64,000 nt of DNA, taken from Candidatus Alistipes faecigallinarum (lineage in GTDB: Bacteria > Bacteroidota > Bacteroidia > Bacteroidales > Rikenellaceae). The translations under genes and the position numbers were made by a program. The stretch is from contig DXDG01000023.1 of NCBI GenBank assembly GCA_019115605.1, positions 1 to 64,000 of the forward strand, read 5' to 3'. Under the pieces are notes generated by a model. That model did not search any database and was not told the DNA's origin. It saw only the letters and a program-made list of their open reading frames with translations. The first letter of the stretch is position 1; every line of letters begins with the position of its first letter. Positions 16,894 through 25,126 of this stretch are shown one piece after another.

Positions 16894-19701
16894 TTAAGGG
16901 TGTTTTTTGGTTTGTTCGGTTGGTTTTCCGTGTTTTGCGGATGATTGCGGAGCCGGGTCGGCATCGGGTGCCGCAAGGGTGAACGTCAGCCGGTGCCGGC
17001 CGCTCTGCAGTTCGAGCGGGCCCCTTGCCGGGTTGCAGCGGCGGCCGTTGCGGAGCGCCGCAACGCATCCGTCGGGCAGGGGCGCCGTGGCCGAGACACC
17101 CGGCGGGAGCGTCAGGTCGATCCGCAGCTCCGCGGCCGTGCGCTCCCAGCGCAGGCGGATCCCGCCGTAGGGGGTCTCCTTGGTGATCTCGCACCAGCTG
17201 ACCCCTGCGGGAATCTGCGGGTCGATCACCACGTGCCGGTATCCCGGCTGCCGCGGATCGGTGCGAAGGCCGCCGAGGGCCTGGTAGAACCAGGTGCCGA
17301 TGCCGTTGTAGCAGTTGTGCACGCGGCTGCGCTCGCCGCTCCAGTACTCCCACGTCGTGGTGGCGCCGTGGTCGATCATGTGAAGGTATCCGGGGTAGTC
17401 GCGCTGCTTGAGCATGCGGTAGATGAACTCCGGGCGGCGTGCCTCGACGGCCCAGCGGGTGATGACCGGCACGCCGACCAGTCCGCCGCCGATATGGTCG
17501 TGCAGCACCTCGTGCGTGTATTCCAGAAGGCGTTCGCTCACCGCCCCGCGCAGCGAGTCGGGCGTCGCGCCCACGAGCATCGGATAGATCCGGTCGAGCT
17601 GCGATCCCGCGGCGTAGCTCTGCCTCTGCGGGTCGTAGAAGCGTTCGTGGATCCGCCGGTTGAGCGCCTCGCGTGCCGCCTCGAAACGTGCGGCATCCGC
17701 GTCGTGGCCCGTCAGGCGGGCCATCTGCGCCATCTTCGCGTAGCAGTCGCTGACGAAGCAGTTGTTCACCAGCGCCACGGAGGCCTCGTTGCCCGTATCG
17801 ACGCCCCAGGGGGCGAGCCAGTCGCCCAGGTACCAGTCGCGGTAGGGGGTGTCGGGCCAGCGGGTGAGCAACCCTTCGCGCATGTAGCTCTCGACGTATC
17901 CCATCCACCGGCACATGGCGTCGTAGTGGCGGTCGATGAGCGTGCGGTCGGCGTAGTTGAGCCACGTCTGCCAGGGGGCCATGACGATGAATCCGCACCA
18001 GTAGGGGCCTCCGCCGCCGGCTCCGGCGTTGGGAGCCACATGGGGCAGGCTGCCCCCGGGACGCATGGCATCCTCCCAGGCCTGCACCCAGTTGCGGTAG
18101 AGCGGCGCCACGCCGCAGAGCGTCTGCAGCGTCTCGGTCGAGGAGTTGCCGTCGCCGCCGTATCCGGCGCGTTCGAGATGCGGGCAGTCGACCATGTAGC
18201 CGTTGAAGGCCAGGCAGTGCAGTGTGCGGGCGATCATGTCGTGGATGGCGTTCAGGTCGTCGTCCGACGAGCGGAAGGTCGCCTCCGCGCGGTAGTCGGT
18301 ATGGAGGGCCAGCGCCTCGAACTCCGCGGCACGCGGGGCGCGCGGCAGGCCGCTCACCTCGACGTAGCGGAAGGCGTGGTGGTTGAACTTGTTGCGGAAG
18401 GTCTCCCGCGCGTCGCCGCGGGCGATGTAGCTGTCGCTCTGCCGCTGGTTGGCCAGCCGGCCGTCGGCCTCCAGCGCGTCGCTGTAGGTGAACTCGATGC
18501 GGGTTCCCGGCTCCAGCCCTTCGAAACGGGCTTCGAGCCATCCGGTGATGACCCGCCCGAAGTCAAGCCGCCAGCAGCCCGGCGTGCGCTCCTCGATCAT
18601 ACGGGGTGCCAGCCGCTCCTGGATCCGGTCCGGCTCGACCGTCTGGGGCGTGGCCCGGTGGCCGGGTTTCTCACGCGTGATGACGCCGCACCAGTCGAGA
18701 CGGTCCAGGTCGGAGGAGCCCATCGAGCGCGGGTTCCGGCGTGCATCGACCTCCTCGCCGCCGAAGTCGAGGGCGTTCCACGACCCCGTGTCGCGGTAGC
18801 CGCTGCGTGCGGCCTGCCACGACGAGTCGGTGCGGCAGAGGGTCTCCCAGCCGTCGGCGCCGAGACGGTCCACCTGGGCGCGGACGAGCGGTTCGGTGTA
18901 GGGCTCTTCGGGCTGCCAGCGTCCGAAGGTGCCGCGTTTGTACCACCCCTGTCCGAGCCAGATCACCAGGTCGTTCGCACCCTGCCGCAGGTAGGGCCGC
19001 AGGTCGTAGGTTACCCAGAGCGAGCGTTTGTCGAGCTGCGAGAGGGCCGGGGCGAGCACGGCATCGCCGACCTTGCGGCCGTTGAGCCAGATCTCGTGGT
19101 AGCCCAGCGAATTGACATGCAGCAGCGTGGCCCGGCCCGTGCCGTCGGCGTCGAACCGTCGGCGCAGCAGTACGGCCGTGGCGCCCGAGCCGGCAAGGCC
19201 GATAAAGCGTCCGGCAACGGCCGTCGTGTCGGTCAGACCGATGCCGAAGCGGGCGATCGGCGAGGTCGCTTTCCGGCCGCCCCGCGCGGTGCGCACGGTA
19301 ACGCGCCACCAGGCGAGCTGCCGGGCCGCCAGCGGTCTCCCCTCGTAGGCGATCCCGACCGAGCGGTCCGAGCGTACGGTGCCCGAATCCCACAGGTCGG
19401 CCTCGCCGCGGCTCAGCAGCAGGCTGTCCGAAGCCACCTCGATGCGGTAGCTGCGCTGGGTGTCGCCCTGCCGCGTCGAACGCAGCTGCCAGGCGAAGTG
19501 CGGCACCGTCGTGTCGATGGCCCACGGGTCGGTGAGCCCCTCCGTGGTCAGCCGCACGAGTTGCGGCGTCCGGGCGGCGAGCTCCTTCGGTCCGGCCGCG
19601 GAAGCCGCGTCGGAGGCGGAAACCGCCGGAGCAGCCGTCCCCGCACCGGTTCCCGTGAAGAGTCCGGCCAGCAGCAGGAGGTATGTCGCGATTCGGTTCA
19701 T
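16894..19701 (-). CDS. Alpha-L-rhamnosidase (GH78)
   Basis: LTDPWAIDTTVPHFAWQLRSTRQGDTQRSYRIEVAS N-domain; RYVEVSGLP; NGYMVDCPHLERAGYGGDGNSSTETL; EYWSGERSRVHNCYNGIGTWFYQALGGL. Confidence 0.93.
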   Translation of the reverse strand: MNRIATYLLLLAGLFTGTGAGTAAPAVSASDAASAAGPKELAARTPQLVRLTTEGLTDPWAIDTTVPHFAWQLRSTRQGDTQRSYRIEVASDSLLLSRGEADLWDSGTVRSDRSVGIAYEGRPLAARQLAWWRVTVRTARGGRKATSPIARFGIGLTDTTAVAGRFIGLAGSGATAVLLRRRFDADGTGRATLLHVNSLGYHEIWLNGRKVGDAVLAPALSQLDKRSLWVTYDLRPYLRQGANDLVIWLGQGWYKRGTFGRWQPEEPYTEPLVRAQVDRLGADGWETLCRTDSSWQAARSGYRDTGSWNALDFGGEEVDARRNPRSMGSSDLDRLDWCGVITREKPGHRATPQTVEPDRIQERLAPRMIEERTPGCWRLDFGRVITGWLEARFEGLEPGTRIEFTYSDALEADGRLANQRQSDSYIARGDARETFRNKFNHHAFRYVEVSGLPRAPRAAEFEALALHTDYRAEATFRSSDDDLNAIHDMIARTLHCLAFNGYMVDCPHLERAGYGGDGNSSTETLQTLCGVAPLYRNWVQAWEDAMRPGGSLPHVAPNAGAGGGGPYWCGFIVMAPWQTWLNYADRTLIDRHYDAMCRWMGYVESYMREGLLTRWPDTPYRDWYLGDWLAPWGVDTGNEASVALVNNCFVSDCYAKMAQMARLTGHDADAARFEAAREALNRRIHERFYDPQRQSYAAGSQLDRIYPMLVGATPDSLRGAVSERLLEYTHEVLHDHIGGGLVGVPVITRWAVEARRPEFIYRMLKQRDYPGYLHMIDHGATTTWEYWSGERSRVHNCYNGIGTWFYQALGGLRTDPRQPGYRHVVIDPQIPAGVSWCEITKETPYGGIRLRWERTAAELRIDLTLPPGVSATAPLPDGCVAALRNGRRCNPARGPLELQSGRHRLTFTLAAPDADPAPQSSAKHGKPTEQTKKHP

Positions 19702-19713
19702 TGTCAGGATGGT

Positions 19714-22611
19714 TTATCGGTTGTAGGCTTCGGCACGCACCTCGTAGCGGTCGTCCGGAAGCAGGCTGCCGTCGAAGCGGAAGTCGATCGTGCGGCTCTC
19801 GCCGGGCAGCAGCGTGAAGTAGTTGTCGTCGGCCTCGTAGGGGAGGATGCGCTCGCCGTCCGAGAGGCGGTAGGGCTGCAGATGGATGGCGAAGGCCACC
19901 GAGCGTCCCGTGTTGCGGACCGTCGTGCGGATCACCTTGCGATCCCCTTCGGCCGTGAGCTTCGAGCGTACCTGAAGCCGGGCCGGGGCGAGGGTATTGA
20001 GCGCCGTGTAGTCGCCGCGGCGCGTTGCGCGCCAGTAGAAGTTCTCCGAGAGCGGCTTGCCGTCGCGGTCGGTGAGTTCGAGGCGGATGAAGTGCACGGG
20101 CGAGAGGCGAGGCGTCGCGGCGTCGTGCCGGTAGACCTCCATCTCATAGAGCGAGTAGCCCCACTGCGTGGCGCGGCGGATGCCCTGCATGCGGATGTAG
20201 CGCGCCTGCTGCAGACCGAGCGAGAGGGTCTCCTCGCCGCCCGGAGCCTGCTGCGTCTCGTAGACGTCGCGCCAGGCGGTGCCGTCGTCGGAGAGCTGCA
20301 GCCGGTAGGCCGCCGCATGGGCATCCTCCCAGCGGAGCACGACCTCCGAGAATTCGCGCACGGCACCCAGATCGACCTCGATCCACTCGTCGTCGCGGTA
20401 TTCGCTCGACCAGCGGCTTCCTTCGTTGCCGTCGGTGAGGGCCTGCGCTCCCGCGCCGTCACGCGACGACGAGGAGGCCCGTACCGGCCGGTTGCGGGCC
20501 AGGTTGCCCTGCGCGAAGTTCAGGTCGAAGAGGTAGCGGGCCGTGTTGGGTTCGAGCGAGACGTGTATCTGCTGCGTGAACTGCGGCAGCAGGCGTCCGT
20601 CGAGGTCGTAGACCCGCGCCGTGGCCACGGCATCGACCGCCTCGCGCGTGGTGTTGATCGCCTTGACCGTATTGTCGGCATGGCTCCACTGGATGTGCAC
20701 CGGCTCGCACGCCTTGCGCACGCCCCAGTAGGCGCCCGTCGGATCGAAGTAGTAGTCGTAGGTCTGCCAGACGAGCGACGGATAGGCCGACTGGCTCATC
20801 CAGGTCATGATGCCCGTGGCGTCGTCCCACAGGTGGTGCTGCCATCCCTCGTACATCGCCTTATTCGATTCGAGGTTGAGCAGCTGCGCCTTGCGGCAGA
20901 AGTCCTCGATGCCCGTCGGCTCGCCGTAGTTTTCGGCGACGGTCTCGAAGTATTTGTCCGGCGCGGCGTTGGCGGCCGACTTGCCGAAGAAGTGCTTGTC
21001 CCACATCTCGTTGCGGGGCCACCACGACTCCTCGGGCATGAAGCGGCGGAAACTCTCGAAGGTGGTGAAGACCGCCGTGCCGATCTCGGTGCGGAAACCC
21101 CATGCCGGGCGTCCCTTGTAGCCGTAGGGCATCGGATAGGGCGTGAAGTACCACGAGGGGTGGAAGTTGGCCCACGGGCCGCTGCCCGAGAGCCCCTGTG
21201 CGTTGGAGATCGAGTGGTAGTGGCGGTCGCCGCCGTCGTAGTAGGCCACGTCGCCGCGCAGCCAGTCGTCGAGCGGAGCCAGGGGCACCCCTTCGTTGTC
21301 GCCGCACCAGACGGCGATCGAGGCGTGGTTGCGCAGCCGCTTGATCTTCTCCACGGCGTTGCGCTGGAAGGCTTCGAGGTCCTGCGGCAGGTTGGGGTGC
21401 GAGTTGAGCCAGAAGTCGTCCCACACCATGATGCCGTAGCGGTCGCAGGCGTCGTAGAACTCCTCGTCGGTCGTCGAGCCGATCCAGTTGCGGATCATGT
21501 TGAAGTGCATGTGGCGGTGCAGCGCCACGCGCGTGTCGTACTCCTCGCCGCGGCAGCGCAGCAACCATTCGCTCATGCCCCAGTTGCCGCCCTTGACGAA
21601 GACCTTCTCGCCGTTGATCTTCAGGCGGAAGATGCCGTCGGCGTCGTATTCGTAGCCGTATTCGCGGATGCCGAAGGTAATCTCGCGGCTGTCCGACGTC
21701 TCCGTTCCGGTGTTGAAGGCCAGGCGGCAGGTGTACAGATCGGGATCGCCCATGCCGTTGGGCCACCACAGCCGCGGATGCTCCACGGCCAGGGCCGCCA
21801 CCTCGCGCTCGGTGAGGCGCACCGTGCGCCGCTCGCCGGCGCCGAGGCGCACGGGCTGCGAGAAGCGGATGCCGCCCGGCGCTATCTCGCCTTCGAGGGT
21901 TCCCTCAAGAGGCTTCGACGAACGGTTTTCGAGCTCCGCAAGGATCTCGATGCGGGCATGCTCGCGGTCGGGCACCTTCGTGCGGATCCAGGGATCGATC
22001 AGCCGCACGTCGCCCGTCGTCGTGAGATAGACGTCGTCGGTGATGCCGCTCAACAGGCCCGGGACGTAGGGCATCCAGTCCCAGCTCGAACTGGCGATGT
22101 AGGTCGGGCTGCGAAGGTTCGGGACGGGAAGGCCCACCCACTCGACCTCGACCTCGAGGCGGTTCTCGCCGCCGGGCCGCACGAGGCCGGTGATGTCGTA
22201 GTCGCCCCGCTGCATGAAGCCGTCGAGGTGGCCGAGCGTATGGCCGTTCAGCCGGACGGTGCCCTTGCGGTTCACCCCCTCGAAATGGAGCCAGAGCGTG
22301 CGTCCGGCCCCGATCTCCGGGGTCTTGAACGTTCCCGTATAGAGGAAGTCACGGTCGTAGCGGCTCTTGTCCACACGGTAGGCGTTGTCCCCGAAGTTGG
22401 GATCCGCCTCCACGCCGGCGGCAACATACGAGGTGAAGACGCTGCCCGGGACGATCGCCTCGACCGCGGGCAGGCCGGTCGTCTCCGTCACGGGGCGGAC
22501 CTCCCAGCGGATGTGGCCGCTGCGGCTGTCGAGTGCGATGCGCGGCTGTGCGCAGAGGGCCCCCGTCGCGAACAGGGCGAGGCCGAGAAGCAGTTGGAGT
22601 CGTTTTGTCAT
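19714..22611 (-). CDS. GH2-family exo-acting glycoside hydrolase with an inserted F5/8 type C (discoidin/CBM32-like) domain
   Basis: GH2 jelly roll (FEGVNRKGTVRLNGHTLGHLDGFMQ), WNGMGDPDLY, NWIGSTTDEEFYDACDRYGIMVWDDFWLNS, AVWCGDNEG, GFRTEIG; ARNRPVRASSSSRDGAGAQALTDGNEGSRWSS...WIEVDLGAV is F5/8C-like. Confidence 0.9.
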   Translation of the reverse strand: MTKRLQLLLGLALFATGALCAQPRIALDSRSGHIRWEVRPVTETTGLPAVEAIVPGSVFTSYVAAGVEADPNFGDNAYRVDKSRYDRDFLYTGTFKTPEIGAGRTLWLHFEGVNRKGTVRLNGHTLGHLDGFMQRGDYDITGLVRPGGENRLEVEVEWVGLPVPNLRSPTYIASSSWDWMPYVPGLLSGITDDVYLTTTGDVRLIDPWIRTKVPDREHARIEILAELENRSSKPLEGTLEGEIAPGGIRFSQPVRLGAGERRTVRLTEREVAALAVEHPRLWWPNGMGDPDLYTCRLAFNTGTETSDSREITFGIREYGYEYDADGIFRLKINGEKVFVKGGNWGMSEWLLRCRGEEYDTRVALHRHMHFNMIRNWIGSTTDEEFYDACDRYGIMVWDDFWLNSHPNLPQDLEAFQRNAVEKIKRLRNHASIAVWCGDNEGVPLAPLDDWLRGDVAYYDGGDRHYHSISNAQGLSGSGPWANFHPSWYFTPYPMPYGYKGRPAWGFRTEIGTAVFTTFESFRRFMPEESWWPRNEMWDKHFFGKSAANAAPDKYFETVAENYGEPTGIEDFCRKAQLLNLESNKAMYEGWQHHLWDDATGIMTWMSQSAYPSLVWQTYDYYFDPTGAYWGVRKACEPVHIQWSHADNTVKAINTTREAVDAVATARVYDLDGRLLPQFTQQIHVSLEPNTARYLFDLNFAQGNLARNRPVRASSSSRDGAGAQALTDGNEGSRWSSEYRDDEWIEVDLGAVREFSEVVLRWEDAHAAAYRLQLSDDGTAWRDVYETQQAPGGEETLSLGLQQARYIRMQGIRRATQWGYSLYEMEVYRHDAATPRLSPVHFIRLELTDRDGKPLSENFYWRATRRGDYTALNTLAPARLQVRSKLTAEGDRKVIRTTVRNTGRSVAFAIHLQPYRLSDGERILPYEADDNYFTLLPGESRTIDFRFDGSLLPDDRYEVRAEAYNR

Positions 22612-22678
22612 GTCGTTCGGATGTTTTTCACGAAGCCGGCCGGCCCGCCCCGCAGGGGGCGGAGCAGACCGTACGGCG

Positions 22679-24082
22679 TTATTCGGCGGCGTCGGGCGTC
22701 GTCTCTGCGGGCGTCTCCTCCTCATCCGTGTCGGTGTCGAAGACATGCTCCCAGTTGTAGACGCGGAAGAAGTAGGGGCGGTAGAAGTCGGCGCTGCCCA
22801 CGCGGTTGAAGTTGTCCCAGAAGTTGTTCGGGTCGCTGTTCGTCGAGAAGACCAGCTCGCCCTGGCGCGAGAGGGCCGGGTGCAGGTTGATCATGTACCA
22901 GCGCTGCGGATAGGGATTGCCCAGCTTGTCGAGCGTTGCCGGCAGCGTGAAGAGCAGCGTGCGGTCGGTGAAGGGTCCGTAGGGGGTCTCGCTGCGGTAG
23001 ATGTAGATGTCGCGGCCGAAGGGGAAGCCCTCCATGCACATGTAGTAGGTGCCCTCCTTCTCGAAGACCCAGGGCATCGAGCCCGAATCGGTGGTGATGT
23101 ACGAACGCTCCATCTCTTCGTCGGTCGGCACGGAACTCTGCCACTGGTAGTTGCCGCTCACGTCGCGGATGTAGTAGCTCCACGGGCTGCCCAGGTCGAG
23201 CGTCTCGGTGCGGGCCACGAGCACGCGCGAGCTGAGGTTCACCTGCTTGGTCGTGTAGAGGTAGATGTGTTTTCCCTCCGTGTCCTCGAACATCGTCGAG
23301 CCGTAGGCCAGACCGTCGGACTTGAAGTTGTAGTCGGTCGAGAGTACCGACATGTACTGCCCGTCGCCCGGCTCGCCATCGAGGCTGTACTCGCGCAGGC
23401 AGCCGTCGATGTTCTTCAGCGATCCCGGTTCGACGCCCGTCCAGAGCATCTGCAGGATCTTGCCGCGCACGGGGTCGTCGTAGACCACGGCGTCGCCGGC
23501 CCAGTAGCAGAAGTCCTGGTCGATCTCGCCAATGGCGATCTGCTCGTCCGAGAGCGAAGCCTTCGGATGGCGGATGTGCGTGCGGGCCTGGTAGTAGCGC
23601 TCGGCGTTGGGGTCGCTCGTCTGGACGTAGTCCGCGAGCCATACCAGGTCGTCGTCGGTCTCCGCGCCGGAGGCGATCGACGCCCCCTTCTGGACCATGA
23701 TGCTGTTGCGGGGGAAGCTGCAGGCTCCGCGGGCGCGGGTCTCGCCGTCGACGACGCCGTAGAAGCTGTCGTTGAACGACCAGAAGACGTTGCCGTCGGG
23801 CAGGGCCGTCGTCAGCACGCCGTCGCCGCCGTTCCAGCCCAGCGTGCGGGTGAAGAGCGCGTCGTATTTCTTGTCCTTGTAGACGAAGACGCAGGGAGCC
23901 TGGCCGCCCTCGTCGGGCATCATCACCAGATTCCACGAGGGATCGATCGCGGGAGGCGTCAGCGTCTCGGGCGTCTCGGGGGCCTCGTCGTAGGGAACGG
24001 CCGGATTTTCGAAATCGTTGCATGCGGCCAGGGCGCCGGCGCACAGACCGATCATGCAGCATGCTATGAAGTGTCTTTTCAT
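22679..24082 (-). CDS. DUF5005-like lipoprotein (predicted beta-propeller), possible glycan-active or glycan-binding protein
   Basis: Lipobox AGALAAC; TLGWNGGDGVLTTALPDGNVFWSFNDSFYG, CSFPRNSIMVQ, YWAGDAVVYD, MPWVFEKEGTYYMCMEG; resembles DUF5005 (recalled). Confidence 0.65.
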   Translation of the reverse strand: MKRHFIACCMIGLCAGALAACNDFENPAVPYDEAPETPETLTPPAIDPSWNLVMMPDEGGQAPCVFVYKDKKYDALFTRTLGWNGGDGVLTTALPDGNVFWSFNDSFYGVVDGETRARGACSFPRNSIMVQKGASIASGAETDDDLVWLADYVQTSDPNAERYYQARTHIRHPKASLSDEQIAIGEIDQDFCYWAGDAVVYDDPVRGKILQMLWTGVEPGSLKNIDGCLREYSLDGEPGDGQYMSVLSTDYNFKSDGLAYGSTMFEDTEGKHIYLYTTKQVNLSSRVLVARTETLDLGSPWSYYIRDVSGNYQWQSSVPTDEEMERSYITTDSGSMPWVFEKEGTYYMCMEGFPFGRDIYIYRSETPYGPFTDRTLLFTLPATLDKLGNPYPQRWYMINLHPALSRQGELVFSTNSDPNNFWDNFNRVGSADFYRPYFFRVYNWEHVFDTDTDEEETPAETTPDAAE

Positions 24083-24103
24083 GGTTCTTGCGGTAAGGGT
24101 TGG

Positions 24104-25102
24104 TTAGTATTGCGTACGGGTCATCGTCTCGCGGATCTCATGCCAGGTGTTGCTGTCTTCGGTGGCGAGCTGGTAGCGGTAGTAGAGGTAGAAGGTCTCC
24201 GTTTCGGGGTCGTAGGCCGAGACGTCCTGCGGCGAGAGGGAGACGTGGATGGCGTCCTGGCTGTCGAGGTAGGGCTCGACGGTAACCTTCTGCATGGGCA
24301 CGCTCTCGCCGGTGAGTTCACCCTCGACGTAGACGGGGACATTGACCCACGTCTCGGGATCGACCGTGACGCGGAGGCTGTTGTTGCGGATCGACAGCTT
24401 GTCGCTGGCGGCCGTGGCGCCCGGGAGGATCCGGATCGAGTGCTTGCCGATCGGAATGACGAGCTTCGAGGAGTTGATCGACTGGCGCCGCGAATCCGAA
24501 CCGAAGAGGTCGTCGATGACCCAGCCCGTCTGGGTGGTACCTGTCATCGTGTAGTAGGTGTCGCTCTTGGTGGTGGCGTATTCGTTCTTGCGCAGGATCT
24601 CGAAGAGCACATAGTTCTTCGACGTCGAGGCCATGTATCCCGAGACGGATTCGATGCGCAGCGGGATGAAGTAGGTCTCGTCGGGCAGCAGGTTGTCGAT
24701 GCGGACGTTGATCGGCAGCAGTGTCGAGTAGCTGCCGGCCTTCATATCGACGCTCATCGGGTCGATCGTATAGTACTCCGGGTCGAGCTCGATGGCGTAA
24801 TCGTCGAAGCTCGTGTCGAAGTTGCGCTTGTTGTATTCGCCGATGGCCTCGTCGTCGAGGCAGAACTTCACGGTAACGTCCTCGTCGAGGCCCGTCGAGC
24901 CGCTGGCGTAGATGGGCAGGTTGCCCGTAAAGCCGTTTTCACCGTATTCGAACTCCTCGCCGAGGATGTTGTTCTCGCCGCTGACGATGAAGATCTCCTT
25001 GCGGTAGAGCTCCTCCTTGTAATACTCCATTTCGCAGGAGGTGAGGAGTCCCGAGGCGGCGGCCGCAACCGAGAGGATCGTTATTTTGCTGAATGCTTTC
25101 AT
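24104..25102 (-). CDS. DUF1735/DUF4361-type SusE-position lipoprotein
   Basis: Lipobox GLLTSC; YKEELYRKEIFIVSGENNILGEEFEYGENGFTGNLPIYASGSTGLDEDVTVKFCLD and ...YYTIDPMSVDMKAG typical of DUF1735; position after susD. Confidence 0.85.
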   Translation of the reverse strand: MKAFSKITILSVAAAASGLLTSCEMEYYKEELYRKEIFIVSGENNILGEEFEYGENGFTGNLPIYASGSTGLDEDVTVKFCLDDEAIGEYNKRNFDTSFDDYAIELDPEYYTIDPMSVDMKAGSYSTLLPINVRIDNLLPDETYFIPLRIESVSGYMASTSKNYVLFEILRKNEYATTKSDTYYTMTGTTQTGWVIDDLFGSDSRRQSINSSKLVIPIGKHSIRILPGATAASDKLSIRNNSLRVTVDPETWVNVPVYVEGELTGESVPMQKVTVEPYLDSQDAIHVSLSPQDVSAYDPETETFYLYYRYQLATEDSNTWHEIRETMTRTQY

Positions 25103-25126
25103 GATCTGGATTTTTGGAGGTATTGA

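Noticed and set aside
16945-22809. 1954-codon plus-strand ORF opposite the GH78 and GH2 genes
   Set aside because: It is in exact codon phase antisense to both genes. Antisense stops would need TTA, CTA or TCA codons in the real genes, and these are avoided in this GC-rich genome. The translation is low-complexity V/R/A/G/D-rich, and the minus genes have clear domain signatures.
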